Assembly: GCA_019155185.1 (NCBI GenBank)
Contig: CM032805.1
Coordinates: 13,197,942 to 13,261,941, forward strand
Reading direction: 5' to 3'
Origin: Beaufortia kweichowensis
Taxonomy: Eukaryota > Chordata > Actinopteri > Cypriniformes > Gastromyzontidae
Length of the DNA: 64,000 nt
The number at the start of each line of letters is the position of its first letter. Positions within the stretch are counted from its first letter, which is position 1. Of this stretch, positions 11,400-22,329 are shown one piece after another. The notes beneath the pieces were generated by a model. It saw only the letters and a list, made by a program, of their open reading frames with translations, had not been told where the DNA came from and made no database searches. The position numbers were made by a program, and so were the translations under genes.

Positions 11400-11830
11400 T
11401 CTTCAAAGACTAACTTCACTATTGCCGCAGAACAAATTTGCAGGCAGCACAGGGCACCTATGGCAGACGCTAAATCCAACATAACAAAAGACCCAAACAA
11501 ACACGTTCAAAAGCAACTCTCCTCAATTTTCCAAACGACTTGTCCATTTTGTGACAATACTTTTTCCCCCGTTTTTGTGCCAATGCCAACCCACCCCCCG
11601 CCCCCTCCCAGTCAAGGCAATCACCTCTCTCATATACATCTGTACAAATTGATTTCCTCTTTACAAGAGAAGATAAAGCGCGCAGCAATAGAAATACCTG
11701 TAAGTGAGGTATAATTACTGAGAGAGACACCCCCCGCTGAGTCCATTCAGCAAGTCCCAACAACATGCATTTAAAACCTCAATAGTGCTCGACAGCCTCG
11801 TACGAATAAGCCAGAGATTTGATTAAAATT
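11400..11830. promoter_or_regulatory. candidate regulatory block with C-rich run
   Basis: Repeat-free sequence has a C-rich run at 11590-11609, whose minus strand has four or more G-runs of three or longer. An 84-codon + frame and a 98-codon minus frame overlap here without known homology. Possible regulatory element with G-quadruplex potential. Confidence 0.3.
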
Positions 11831-12535
11831 ATAGCTCTTTTGCTCCTACTTCATCTATTAAGATAAGCATCTTGTTCAGGGCATTTTTATATATACATAT
11901 GAAGAGGGCTGGTACAATTTAACAGTTTTCTCCCGCTGCTTTATACAAAAGGATCCCTTTAGAGACCCCACTTCACTCTCACCTGTACAAGGCGGTTTTG
12001 GTGTCAAAGTGGCAAATGCCCATATTCAATAATATTCACAAGCTCAGTCTCAGACAGACGGTCTGAAAGAATGTGGGTATATTGTTTGCTAGTGTGTGAC
12101 ATGTTGGTGATGGCCTCACTGTCTGACACTGGTGCGACGCCTCAGAATATGATGTCTCTATGTGTGGATATCTGAAGATGTACAGGCACTGAGCAATGCA
12201 TTCACAATGTCTATAATACCTCGAATAATGCCTTGGTTGGAAATATGCAACAAGATCCATATTTGCTCATCGATTTAAAATAATTATTAAATACATAATA
12301 TTATACAAAATTATAATAATATTTTATAAACAATATATTTTATTATATATAATTTTTTAATTCTACAGCAAATATAAATATCAACAAAAGGTAATGCTAA
12401 TCCTGAGGTACAAATCCAAATAAGATACTTCTTTTTTTATGAAAACTACTAAGTCATTGGCTGATGATACATATACATTACTGTAATCTCAAATATTTCA
12501 GTACACATCCATCCAGTATAATTTTAATCAGATCC
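11831..12535. other. AT-rich stretch
   Basis: Includes a strongly AT-rich patch (about 12280-12360) composed of TAATAAT/TATATA strings. No gene or clear transposon was identified. Confidence 0.4.
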
Positions 12536-12539
12536 AGAA

Positions 12540-12650
12540 CCAGCGAATTCCGATTCGCAAACGACTCACTGATTCGATTCAGTTCTTTATAACGATTCAG
12601 CCTGACTTACTGAATCAGATTCTTTGGAAGGATCGCTTTTAAACGCAGTA
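12540..12650. repeat. interspersed repeat with GATTCG-rich end
   Basis: The sequence carries several ATTCG/GATTCA motifs (CCGATTCGCAAACGACTCA, then GATTCGATTCAG, then ACGATTCAG). I recognise this as the end region of a widespread fish interspersed element. Full extent and family are unknown. Confidence 0.45.
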
Positions 12651-13100
12651 AATAACAATGGGATACTAACTGTGTCTGTGCACAGAGAACAAGCACATGG
12701 ATCAAGCGGAATACTAATACTCATGAACAGAACGCAACGCGCACGGTTGGTGTTGTTTGTCAACACCTGCTCTTGCAGCTACAAACGCCTCTGTACAGCA
12801 GGTAAATTTGCCGGTCGAAACAGTATTACAAGACGTTTAAACTGTTAAAGTACCATGACATTATCAAGTTATTTACACCGTGGCAAATAATGAATATAAT
12901 AGATAATACTAGATAATCATTCGGATCTGTATATACCAAAGTACCCATTGCGACTGCACCATGACTGGCAGGTGGTTAGTGAATGAGTATTTTAAATCTG
13001 AGAAGTTGTCTAAACAAATGTAACACACTATTTAAATTAAACTACTATTTGTTTTTTATCGTTTTAACCCACGTGCTTGGTTAATGATAGAGTACAAGTA
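12651..13100. other. unassigned, possibly repeat interior
   Basis: Lies between the GATTCG repeat end and the fold-back element, so it may belong to one composite insertion. No gene, and no recognised motif apart from moderate AT-richness. Confidence 0.3.
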
Positions 13101-13251
13101 ACAAGTTTGACACTTGTTTTTTTAACTTCATGCGGCTGCGCAGACTGATAAAAGTATCGCGAGAGTAGATCCCATGAAGTAGTCTGCTCTCGCGGTACTC
13201 TGATGTCATACGTCAATCGGTCTGCGCAACGCCAAATGAAGTCAAACCTGT
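13101..13251. repeat. fold-back (hairpin) repeat
   Basis: Two nested inverted repeats: inner arms 13153-13169 and 13183-13199 (core TCGCGAGAG / CTCTCGCGG, 15 of 17 matching) around a 13-nt loop, and outer arms including GCTGCGCAGACTGA and TCGGTCTGCGCAACG. ACAAGTTTGAC and GTCAAACCTGT mark the outer limits. The CpG-rich composition differs from the flanks. I recall similar sequence as dispersed in cyprinid genomes, so a MITE-like origin is likeliest. Confidence 0.65.
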
Positions 13252-13639
13252 TATGGAAGTCATCGATCAAATGCTGCTCTTAAATTTAGCAGATACGCAT
13301 TAAAAAGCACTCTTGTTTATTTTACTAATTTGAGTCAGTTTTTGGTAGGCAATGTTTAGTTTTGGTGAAGGAATAAACAAAAAACCTAAAATAAGTTGTA
13401 AGCAAGAAAGGAAAATGCACGACAGTTCTGGATATTCCAAACAAGGCTAAAGCTAACGTAAGGAAAGAAGTTTTACGCACTTTTACTTCATATTTTGCAG
13501 ATGACAGATATGTCAGGACCTAAAACCCCCTGCTGTACGGTGTTTTTCTTCCAGTTAAAAGAGGTGTACCTTAAATCAGAAAACACCCAGACAACCCGAA
13601 GGACTTGTATTTCTAACAGAGCTCTTTTTTTAAATATCT
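13252..13639. other. AT-rich spacer
   Basis: Unremarkable sequence following the fold-back repeat. No gene or motif cluster stands out. Confidence 0.4.
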
Positions 13640-14200
13640 TCAAGTAGATTCACATCACCCCTCAGAGCTTTCCCCTTTTCTTTTGTATTAAATTTTTGGG
13701 AGGAAACGCAAGTATCAAAACAAGAGCACAGCGCTGTTTTTTGTCTCTTAGCAGTGAGCTGATACTAAGGTATTGTGAGTTTCGCATTGTCTAATGATCC
13801 TCTATCTGTGCTGTTGTGTCCCATGAGGCCAGCTTTGAGTGACTTGTCTGATGTGTTGAGCTTTTAATGGTACATATAAATGAAGCCACATAATAAATGA
13901 GAGGTAGAGAGAAAACGAGAAAGGGGGGTGAGAGAGAAGATCCCCTCTTATTTATGATTGTCATGCTCTCTTTACGCTGCCCTGTGCAATTATATGCAAT
14001 TTCATATTTAAACGGTTACTACATAAGTAGGATCCTAATAATTGCCATTGCTTTTCCCATAATTTACATATAAACGCATCTAAATATTTCTAAGTGCCTG
14101 GTGCATTCTCACACAATTCAACAATGCAAGAGGTCGTGATATAAATTACTTAGTAATTACTTTGCCGTATGATTATCTTGAACCGTGCATGTTTTCTTGC
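13640..14200. promoter_or_regulatory. candidate enhancer block
   Basis: Contains TAATGATC at 13792-13799 and an inverted repeat AATTAC-TTA-GTAATT at 14144-14158 that includes two homeodomain cores. A GGGGGGTGAG purine patch lies near 13924. No frame or repeat. Regulatory role inferred. Confidence 0.35.
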
Positions 14201-15125
14201 TTTTCAGGGTTTATTTATAATCATCTGTGTACAGTATGTGTGTGTGCTTTGTGAACTGTATAGTAATGATCTCGCCTTAGATGTAGAGTATCTCCTTTTT
14301 CTGACAACCCCAGTGACCAAATCAGCACTTGCCATATCAGTACCTACCATGTAATTTCCAAGCGCATGGGGAAAGCCGTACCTTTCTTGTATAAGGGGTT
14401 CTGACTTGATAATTTATGGTCATCTCTTGGGATTTCTAGGGCAGCAGCAGTCAATTCCACTCTTACAGTACACTGTTGTGAGATAAAATAAGGCTTAAAA
14501 CGTTGTCCTTGTTCACCATGAAAACCCAACATGCTCGTGTGAAGCACATTTGCGAGCTGAAATGAAACGGTGTGAAAATCAAATTGTGTGGAATAAAATC
14601 TAATGTCTGTGTTGAAAGTGTGTCACAACATTGGTGAAAAATATGGCTGTAGTTTGTCACAGCTTCTCAGCGACTATGAGAGCTGGTGAAGTGTGTTCAT
14701 TTCCTCAAAAGAGACCCTTAGAATAAACCCAGGGATCTTCCTTGCTTTAAAACTGACGGTTACCTGAATGCACTGAACATAGCTTTTATTGTTTCCATTT
14801 CTGTCTCTTGAATTCCTTTACGCACCTACGAATAAAGCAATAACAGTCATGATGGTTCAGACAGACTCATAACATAGGAACGTACGCAGGGTATCCATCG
14901 CGCTTCTTCCAGTTACTACCTGCCTCTCCAACGCACTCTTTGTATTCAGCATATGTTAGACTAGCAGATTGTTCGGCTGTTCTCTTGTGGAATAATCAGT
15001 GCCAGAGAAAATGCACCTGCTTCTCCATAACCATTTTCAACGTTAGCAAATGTCTCGAAGGTGGTCCAAAATATCCTTGAAATGTAGCCGTTTCGCTGAG
15101 GCCTAGCTCTCATCTGAGAGTTGGG
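14201..15125. other. mixed non-coding stretch, partly complex
   Basis: The interval 14340-15120 is fairly complex and repeat-poor, with several CpGs, and may include regulatory sequence. Minus-strand frames of 65-67 codons have no recognisable product. Confidence 0.3.
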
Positions 15126-15155
15126 ATGATGATGTTTGTTTTTTGTGATCCACAG

Positions 15156-15243
15156 GTCAACTTCAGTTGTGTGGGAATGAGAGCGAAGGAAATAACAAGG
15201 CTATTCTTTACATTCAGTCCAGGCCTACTAGATATGGATGGAG
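15156..15243 (+). other. candidate 88-nt exon
   Basis: An acceptor-like tract ending in CCACAG (15155) and a consensus donor GAG|GTAAGT at 15244 delimit 88 nt. One frame is open across it, containing VNFSCVGMRAKEIT and ending LLDMDG. Third positions are not GC-enriched, which argues against strong coding constraint. The intron side immediately carries a near-perfect palindrome (15250-15279). Could be a coding exon, a lncRNA exon or chance. Confidence 0.25.
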
Positions 15244-15249
15244 GTAAGT

Positions 15250-15279
15250 TTTGTAAAAACAAAATTTTGTTTTTGCAAA
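15250..15279. repeat. 30-bp near-perfect palindrome
   Basis: TTTGTAAAAACAAAA is followed directly by TTTTGTTTTTGCAAA, its reverse complement except for one base. There is no loop. It starts five bases after the GT of the candidate donor. Confidence 0.8.
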
Positions 15280-15799
15280 GACAACAGCTAGTATCAAGTG
15301 ATAGGGCATTTTGGTTTTTAGTTTTACAGCATCTTCTCATACTGCACTTTGCATAACTGTATATGAAAATCAAATATGTCGTTTGGTTGTGATAGTTTTG
15401 TAACGCGCAACAGTTTTGGAGTTTGGATAGGCATCATGCCGGGTTAGGATATGGTGTACGGTTTGTTTGCACCTCTGATAGTCTCATTTCTGATACAGTT
15501 AAATGACATCGAAAATAATGATGTCGATTCGTAATGATTTTGGTAGAAAAATTTGAAATACCTGATGGTTTTTGGTGAAATTTTTGGACTGGGCATGCAA
15601 GGGCATTAACTAAATATGTGTGATGATGTGCACAAACCTGATATGTACAATACAGAAAAACACAACTGAGCCAATCAGAGTGTTGATTTAGTATTTTTCA
15701 GCCCAGCTCTGTTCATAAATACTAAATAATCCCTTAAGATTTACGTTACTAAGAAAAGCAAACAGCTATGCAGCGCGGTGAGTGTTCTTGGAGGGTTTA
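15280..15799. other. AT-rich spacer
   Basis: No recognisable feature. Scattered AATGATGTCGATTCGTAATG-like strings near 15515 are not assigned to a family. Confidence 0.4.
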
Positions 15800-16470
15800 G
15801 ATATTTAGATGACTAAGCTTCGACAGAAATGTCAGAGGCGGGGTACTGAATAGCTCAGCACTTTCTGAGAAAACACATGGCGTTCTTCAGAAGGACCGAA
15901 AGGAATGGCATCACAAACATATGCTTTTATTTTGCATTTTATGGTTTTAAATTGCATCCGCAAAACCGGCACCCCCCGTATCTCATTTTTTAAGCCCAGG
16001 CAGGCGAGAGCGAGGCATTGTGACAGTGGCCATGTGCAGTCAGAGGGAAAGGGCTGCTTTTGTCTGCGCTGCTCCCTGTCACGGAGGGTCACGCAGGCTT
16101 ACCCTCGGAATAAAGCCCTGGCCATTGTTATAATTTGCATTGATGCATAGAGAAAGAGATAGGCTGCTAACAGGGGTTACTCGGAGCGAGGGCGTCTTTG
16201 CATGGAAATGTATGCTCGGGACGGACAGTGTGCGTATTTCTCTGCCCCCCTACCTCCCTCCCGGCAGTGGTGTAGGCCTCTTCAAGGTCAATGCTGAGGA
16301 CAGAAAAGCCAATTAGTATGCAGATCAGGACCTGATGTGGTTTAAGGGTATTGCTCTGATGCAATCACATTAGTTAGGCCAGTGAAGAATCCTCAGCTTG
16401 ACCTCAATCATAGCAGCCACGGGAGAAGGTGAAGGAAGAATAGAGGAGGGTCCGTGATGTCCTGATGATT
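15800..16470. promoter_or_regulatory. large candidate enhancer block
   Basis: High-complexity, repeat-free sequence contains an octamer ATTTGCAT at 16133-16140 followed directly by TGATGCAT, plus CCATTGTTATAA, a SOX-like ATTGTT core. Open frames on both strands (81-86 codons) match nothing known. The motif pair SOX-like plus octamer is typical of POU/SOX-bound enhancers. Confidence 0.4.
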
Positions 16471-16599
16471 CTGCTTTTCTTGTACCTGCTATTGCCACGG
16501 GTGCCACTTTAGGACATTTATGTGTCCTGAATGCTAAGATTTTGCATGTTTAAGTGGACTAATGAAACTATTGTTGTATGGATTAGTGATTATGGTTTT
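16471..16599. other. short spacer
   Basis: Nothing identifiable between the candidate enhancer and the SINE pair. Confidence 0.3.
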
Positions 16600-16705
16600 G
16601 TTGCATAATTTTTGGCACTAACAACACCAAGGCCATGGGTTCAATTGCCAAGAAAGAACAAACATTTTGTATTTATTGTAAATAGCTTTGAATGAATGTG
16701 TGACA
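16600..16705 (+). mobile_element. tRNA-derived SINE fragment
   Basis: AACACCAAGGCCATGGGTTCAATTGCC contains a B-box-like GGGTTCAATTG in the + orientation, followed by the family's ACAAACATTTTG-type body and a degenerate tail ending at GAATGAATGTG. The tRNA-like head start is not clear. Confidence 0.55.
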
Positions 16706-16874
16706 GAAATAGAAAAGTTTTTATTCAGAGATATGTTTATCTGATATTTCTACAAAATGCTTTTTTTCTTACTAAATGTAGAATTATTTTATCATAAAAA
16801 TAACTTTTTTGCTGGTATGGTGTTAAAAAAATCAATTAGTAAGAAGAACAATGTCGTGCATTCAGCGTGTATAA

Positions 16875-16950
16875 CAGTCTTTGCGTTACCTGGAAACCGA
16901 ACCCATGACCTTGGTGTTGCTAGCATCATTCGAGATACCCATGTTAAGGA
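16875..16950 (-). mobile_element. tRNA-derived SINE head, minus strand
   Basis: CCTGGAAACCGAACCCATGACCTTGGTGTTGCTAGCA is the reverse complement of the tRNA-like promoter segment of the same SINE family (B box on the minus strand). It lies inverted relative to the copy 170 bp upstream. Confidence 0.6.
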
Positions 16951-17094
16951 TGCAATGCTTTGTTGACTTACTGAGACTGCTGATATTTTTGTGTTCATAT
17001 TGTCTGTAGGTGTATGCCACATCACCAAACAGCAGTTTGGCAATGCAAGTACTTGTTTCATATAGTGTGCCCTCTGTGGGTCGACAGTTGTCCT
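16951..17094. other. short spacer
   Basis: No feature seen. Confidence 0.3.
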
Positions 17095-17430
17095 TTGTAA
17101 ACACGAGTCTGGTGTGCCCCTGGTGGTGTAGTGCCAGGTCCGAGCCGGTCTGCTGTGGCCTTAGAGGCTAGAATGCAATTTACTACCCCCTTTTTCGTTA
17201 AATCTCTGTCCGGGTTGTAAATTTCTTCCAATTCTCGCTCTTTCGCGCCTTCTATCTTTCTCCTCTTGTCGGAATTAATGAGATCAGGTTTGATCAGGGC
17301 AGCCGAGTGTTCAGAGAGAAATCTCACAAGCGCCTTGTGTCCTGTAATAGAATTTGCATCTAATGCATACATAAATCAAACATCTTTCTGGACATTTTCA
17401 TATGCATAATGTCATTTCATCCTGTTTCTT
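17095..17430. promoter_or_regulatory. candidate enhancer block
   Basis: Octamer ATTTGCAT at 17352-17359 is followed by TAATGCAT. A GGAATTAATGAG homeodomain core lies near 17271. CpG-containing pyrimidine stretches (CTCGCTCTTTCGCGCC) occur in the middle. The 104-codon minus frame across it is not recognised. Confidence 0.35.
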
Positions 17431-18499
17431 TCTGAGTGGGGTGCAGGAGGAGAAGAGGGGGGTATATGTAGGTGGCTGAGGGGATTGTAGTCAGAGGTGA
17501 TTTTTTTTTTGCTTTCCTTGTTCTCCACCTTTTTTAACTTCTTTTAAAGGTTTGCTTTTTTGCTGACTGTGTATTCATAGTAAGTTTCAAAGATTACAGA
17601 TGTTTGGGTTTTTCTTGAGGAACTTTTATCGTGAAGAGGAAAGTTGTAGGTTTGTGTTGAGTGTGTGTGTGTGTGCAATAATATGTATAAAACATGAGAA
17701 TATGTGTATTTTTGTGTCCATGCAAGGGTAGAATAAACATGGTTTGTATGTGTGTGTGCGCATTTGTGCTGATGGCTTGTTGATAGAGAAACCAAGAGAA
17801 AGGGTGGGCCATTGGTACGTTATTTTTTTTTCATGCACTACCTTTTGGGGCTTTGTTATGCAAATGCACAGAAGAGTAAAAGATTCAAAGTAGCAGGATT
17901 TCATTTTTTTTTTTTTTTTTAAGAACAAAGTGATGAGCTATCTTGATTGTCCTCAATGTTTGGTTCTTCCATGCTAACAAGGCTTTGCTTTGTTGAAATT
18001 CTGTTTGCAGCCGTCATAATTTGCATGCCTTAGAAGGTACTTAGTATGTTGCTATATAGACGATGCGGTTACGCAAACTTCATGATTTGAATGTCTTACT
18101 ATTTGTAAGATTTATTTCATATGTCTATACATAAAGGTTATGTACGTAATATAAATTTATAATAGGCATTACAGCTGTATATAAAGAACGGTTGGTTTAC
18201 ATTAAAACCTTCATTTCTGACAGTGGTCCTGAGTGTTTAACATGAACGTTATTGGCTGCCAGATGACTGGCATAACCTTGCAAGGCTACAATTTTAAAAC
18301 ACATTTGCATTTTCTCACAGATTTATGAAACCGTTTTCACTTGATATTACATTCATTCCGCTCATGAGCAAGATTGTCCATAACTCACCAGAAGATGAAT
18401 CTGTTTTCCCACCAGAAGTAATTAAATATCATATTTTCACTCAGAAAGTTAAAATAAATCACTTTTTATGTGAGAGGAATCCTTGGAGATTATGCACAC
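17431..18499. other. AT-rich stretch with GT patches
   Basis: Contains GT-rich runs (17661-17675, 17745-17758) and T homopolymers (17500, 17905). Three octamers fall here: ATGCAAAT at 17858-17865 and ATTTGCAT at 18019-18026 and 18303-18310. The minus-strand frames of 72-100 codons partly encode the CA repeat as His-Thr runs and are artefacts. Confidence 0.4.
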
Positions 18500-19110
18500 G
18501 TGTTTCGGTGATGAAATAAGCCCGAATGTTTCTGTGGCTGCCTACCAGAAAGAATTAAGAGCTGGCTAGGAGCCAAGCTGCAGGAATGAATCAGATCTCA
18601 CCAAAGAATCAAAAACCCATTTACATACTGCGTAACGTCCGAAAAACAACGTTCGTAATTTGCTTGTTTTGAAACGTGCTTCGTCCCCTAGCTTGGGCTC
18701 TCTAAAGACCCCCGTGTCCCACTTTTATATGCTTGTTACGATCTACATTAATATCTTCAATTATTAATTAGACCCGTGAAGGCGTACGACTCTGCACCCT
18801 CACATGTAATACAGACGGCTTGTCAAACGCTTGGGTTTAGGACAGCCTGACGCGCCGTCTCAGAAAAGTTTTCGCTGAAACAATGCCATTAACGCCAATC
18901 AAGATGACACATCTGTGGCCTGCTAAATGATATGAAATGTTCAACATCCTCTGTGACCGCTCTGCCCATTAATGTAAACCACATCTGACCTCTTGGGTTT
19001 CCTGGCACTGTAATGTAATGTGATTATGAGTCCAGTCTTATAAATAATAAAGAGGGATTGCGGCATCAGTTATGTATTTACATGCTGATGATAACGTGAC
19101 GCCCGTTGCT
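18500..19110. promoter_or_regulatory. large candidate enhancer block
   Basis: Complex, repeat-free sequence carries a TTATTAATTA core at 18761-18770, CpGs (GACGCGCCGTC near 18850) and many short AT motifs. No open frame of note, which with the high complexity favours a regulatory rather than coding role. Confidence 0.4.
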
Positions 19111-19419
19111 TTGATAGAAATTAAAAAAGTAATGCGTCTTTATATGTTTCTTCACTAAAGGAGCAGCTAATCTAATATGTTCTTACTGCAGCAATGAATA
19201 GGATAGACCAGTTTTATCCTGTATTGTCATTTTAGGAAACATTTTAGTATATAAAAGTTATCCATTCTCTTTTTCTTCTGCAAAAGTGATGGGATAAAAG
19301 CAGAAGTGTATTGTTGAGTTTTGTCATGCCTAGAACGTGTAGGAAAGAGGTTCATTGAAGCTGCACAAAGATATCAAGTATAATCCAAGCAACTACACAT
19401 TGCCCAAAGTCCTGTTGAA
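19111..19419. other. AT-rich spacer
   Basis: Nothing identifiable. Confidence 0.4.
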
Positions 19420-19780
19420 ATGTCCTAAATGTATTGCTTAATTTTGCAAGTGCTCATGTAAGCCTCGATGAGCGTCACGAGTTTTCCGACTTTCCACTTA
19501 TTTGGGTGGCTCAGATTGCGCATTTCCCTCCATTTAACCAGTCGGCCTTTTCCACAGCAGTCGCTTAGCTGATAGTTTTTGAATAAACAAATGGATGAGC
19601 GAGTACGGTATCTGTTTGTATTGCGTATCAAAACGATGTTGCGCGGCGATCGTTATCTTATATTCTCATCACAAAATCATCACCTAACGCAAACTGACTC
19701 TTTAAGGTCTCTCTCAGTTGCAGTACTTTAGATTTTTTATCTTTCTCTGCCTGTTCATTTGATTCATTAGCATACAGATA
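19420..19780. promoter_or_regulatory. candidate regulatory block
   Basis: Includes a forkhead-type ATAAACAA at 19583-19590 and a CpG run TTGCGCGGCGATCG at 19639-19652. A 68-codon minus frame overlaps without homology. Confidence 0.35.
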
Positions 19781-19879
19781 GTGCTCTCCAAAGATATGTC
19801 ACGCAAGAGGTGTCCTCATTGCAAGTCTTATAAAGGTACTCCATATCTGTGACTGCGAGTTGTTTTTGTTTTTTTCCTC

Positions 19880-20060
19880 TAGGGATGCTTTGTTCTCTCG
19901 TGAGAGAGCGACAGTCACTAATCCTTCATTAAACGCCATTGTCAGCATTTAAACCGGAACCGCGTTTAATGGCTGCTGACCAACAACACAGTTAAACTGT
20001 AATTAATTTCTTTGTGCTTGAATTAGGGATGTTTTTCAAAGCACAAATCATTCACTCTCA
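19880..20060. promoter_or_regulatory. candidate regulatory block
   Basis: An inverted repeat CTCTC-GT-GAGAG lies at 19895-19906 and a TAATTAAT core at 20000-20007, with CCGGAACCGCG between them. No repeat similarity. Confidence 0.3.
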
Positions 20061-20175
20061 TTTAGCTCAGGCAATTTGTCTCAGGTCTGTGTCTGCATTT
20101 GAGGCTTTCTGCATTGTGTGCTGGATTTAGTAAATGAATAGTGAAATCCACAGTTTTTCGGCTTGTATTTTCTCA

Positions 20176-20466
20176 TTAAAGGAAAACATTAATATACTGT
20201 CATCATTTACTCAACCGCATGTAGTTTGAAACCTGTATTACTTTCTTTATTGTATGGAATACAAAAGAAGTTATCCAGTAGAAATCCTCTTTCCATACAG
20301 GGAAAGTGAATGGTGACTACAGCTAGTCCCTATCCACTGTCATTGTGTTGACAAAAGCAGTGTGAACATTCTGCCTAACAATATATAAAAAAAAGTTTAG
20401 ACTTGATTAAATGATAACACACTTAACCTATTAACCTATTTAGGAGGTGAACAATTTCTTTAGGTT
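20176..20466. mobile_element. palindromic-end MITE, CACCCAAAAATG family
   Basis: The left part has ATTAAAGGA, GTCATCATTTACTCA and CAAAAGAAGTTAT, and the right part has GTGAACATTCTGCC and GGAGGTGAACAATTTCTTTA. These are diverged forms of the ends and middle of a non-autonomous DNA element common in cyprinid genomes (consensus ends near TTAAAGGGATAGTTCACCC). No transposase. Five other pieces of the family occur in this window. Confidence 0.65.
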
Positions 20467-20739
20467 AATGAAAATCTTACGCTTTGTCAAAACCTTTTTG
20501 CCTTTGTAAATGGACAATACAGTTCCATCTTGTGTTATCTATTATTTAACCAACGTCTACATCCTAAAGATGGTAAATCAACATTTATATTGATTTTTGA
20601 GCTGTTTAAACTGTATTTTGACACATTGTAAAAAAAAAATGCTGTGATGGAATGCTCTATTTAGTCTAACATGCTGATAGTAAAAAATATATAAACCTTT
20701 CTCTTTTTTTCTCCTTCATTCAAGTTTCATGAAAATAAG
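20467..20739. other. AT-rich spacer
   Basis: Nothing identifiable. Confidence 0.4.
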
Positions 20740-21300
20740 ATAAAACACTTAAACTGCCTGTCCCTGATGACAAAGCAGGCACGGGAATATGCAGATAGAT
20801 TTATCGAACTAGCCATACGTGGCCGTCTTCCTGGTCATGTAATGAAGGAAATATACACGGCGAGTGGTCAGAGAGCTCCCGCGGCTTAATGACAGTGGAT
20901 ATCTCTCAGACAGGCCCTGAAATATTTGCTCGGGAGACTCTCCGAGGGTTTCAATCTCCCGCAAATCCATTTATATGTTTGCGGCTGATTTATGGTCTTA
21001 TTTTAACTGTCTCCTACATGCAAATGTAGGAGGCCGCTTAGAAATATACATAATGTGATTCTCAGGGTCATTCCTCCATCCTGTCAGAATGCATTCCAGC
21101 CAGGGAGAGTGGAGAGACCGGGGGAATTGCTCTTTCCTGAGAGGAGTCAGGAAGTGGCCAGACATTGCTGCCTTTCTGCCCTCTTCTGTAGAAAGCCTGT
21201 CATTTAGAGGAAAAGGAAATAGCCAATGTATATTAAACATGGTGTATCTTAGGAAACGGCGACTTACCTTATGCCTCTGTCTTTTCACCATGATTCGCTT
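20740..21300. promoter_or_regulatory. large candidate enhancer block
   Basis: Repeat-free, moderately GC-rich sequence holds a 22-bp perfect inverted repeat at 21011-21032 (9-bp arms, 4-nt loop) whose centre is an ATGCAAAT octamer (21018-21025). CpGs occur near 20875-20885 (CTCCCGCGGC). Opposed open frames of 82 and 97 codons at the right end are unsupported. Confidence 0.4.
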
Positions 21301-21334
21301 TTGTTTGAAATGTAAATTGAATTTTACAGCACGC

Positions 21335-21484
21335 TAAAGGAATGGTTTACCCAAAAATGAAAATTCTGTATTGTTTACTCACCTAAAACACAAGTCATTA
21401 TTAACTGAAAGTCTTACTCTTTATCATATCCATATTTGGAAATAATGTGAGAATTGTCATTTATGGGTGAACTTGATCTTTTTA
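21335..21484. mobile_element. MITE copy, CACCCAAAAATG family
   Basis: CTAAAGGAATGGTTTACCC plus AAAAATGAAAATTCTGT, then ATTTATGGGTGAACTTGATC at the right end, give the two inverted ends of a shortened (150 bp) copy. Confidence 0.75.
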
Positions 21485-22041
21485 AGAGAAATTGAATGCT
21501 AGAGAAACCACTCGTAGTTACTGATTTCTCATTTGTTTTGTGAGAGTACAGATGGAAAACCATGTCATGTCATACAATGTTGTTGTTTGCATTCAGACAA
21601 TGCTACAGATGACGTATAGAAACATCATGAGGACATTCTCATATCAACATATGAACAAGAGCCATGTATAGGTCGAATCTGATCATTTTTGCAGCTTTCT
21701 GAGTCCCTATTCCTTCAATACGTTTTTACTGTACCCTCATGCTGATCATTCAGAAAAAAAAGATATCCAGTCCTATTCTAACCCAAATGAGGCATGTACT
21801 TCCATTGGTTTGTTGGAATAAGACACTCCAGGTCATTAAATAACAAATCTTTTAAATTAAAGTGAGAAAATGAAGTGGAAAAAATGTGTCCATATTCTTG
21901 GGCCATAGTGGTCTGGCTTCATTAAAGACATCTGTCATGAAATTAATATATGAAATAGATTAAAAATGTAAGTACAATATTTAAAACCAATTCTGTATAT
22001 TTATATATCTTCTTTGTGGACCCCCTGCAGAACCTTGAAGA
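21485..22041. other. AT-rich spacer between MITE copies
   Basis: No further feature recognised. It could contain diverged transposon sequence. Confidence 0.35.
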
Positions 22042-22198
22042 TGGACAATTTTTTTCTCATTTTTGGAGCTTATTCACTTTCATTGTATGAAGATGAGCAG
22101 CGTGTAAATTTTGTCTGTGTTTTATAGAAAAACAATAATATGAGGTTAAAACAACAAGGGGGAATAAATTATGACAACATTTGTATTTCTGGATGATG
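22042..22198 (+). mobile_element. partial MITE, CACCCAAAAATG family
   Basis: TCATTTTTGGAGCTTATTCA, TTTCATTGTATG and GAGCAGCGTG, followed by GAGGTTAAAACAACAAGG and GGAATAAATTATGACA, follow the order of the inner and right part of the longer family version. The terminal bases are lost. Confidence 0.6.
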
Positions 22199-22329
22199 TT
22201 TTTCTAAAATGATATGCTGTTCCAAAACCATGTAGAGAGGACAGGTGTACTTATATGGAATGGGATTTCATTTTTAATTTTTTTTTAGTGAGTTCGATTT
22301 ATCTATTTTTTCCCCAAATAGTTAACAAA

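Noticed and set aside
17544..17928. Three overlapping minus frames with His-Thr runs
   Set aside because: The runs are CA-repeat translations; the frames differ only by reading frame over the same repeat.
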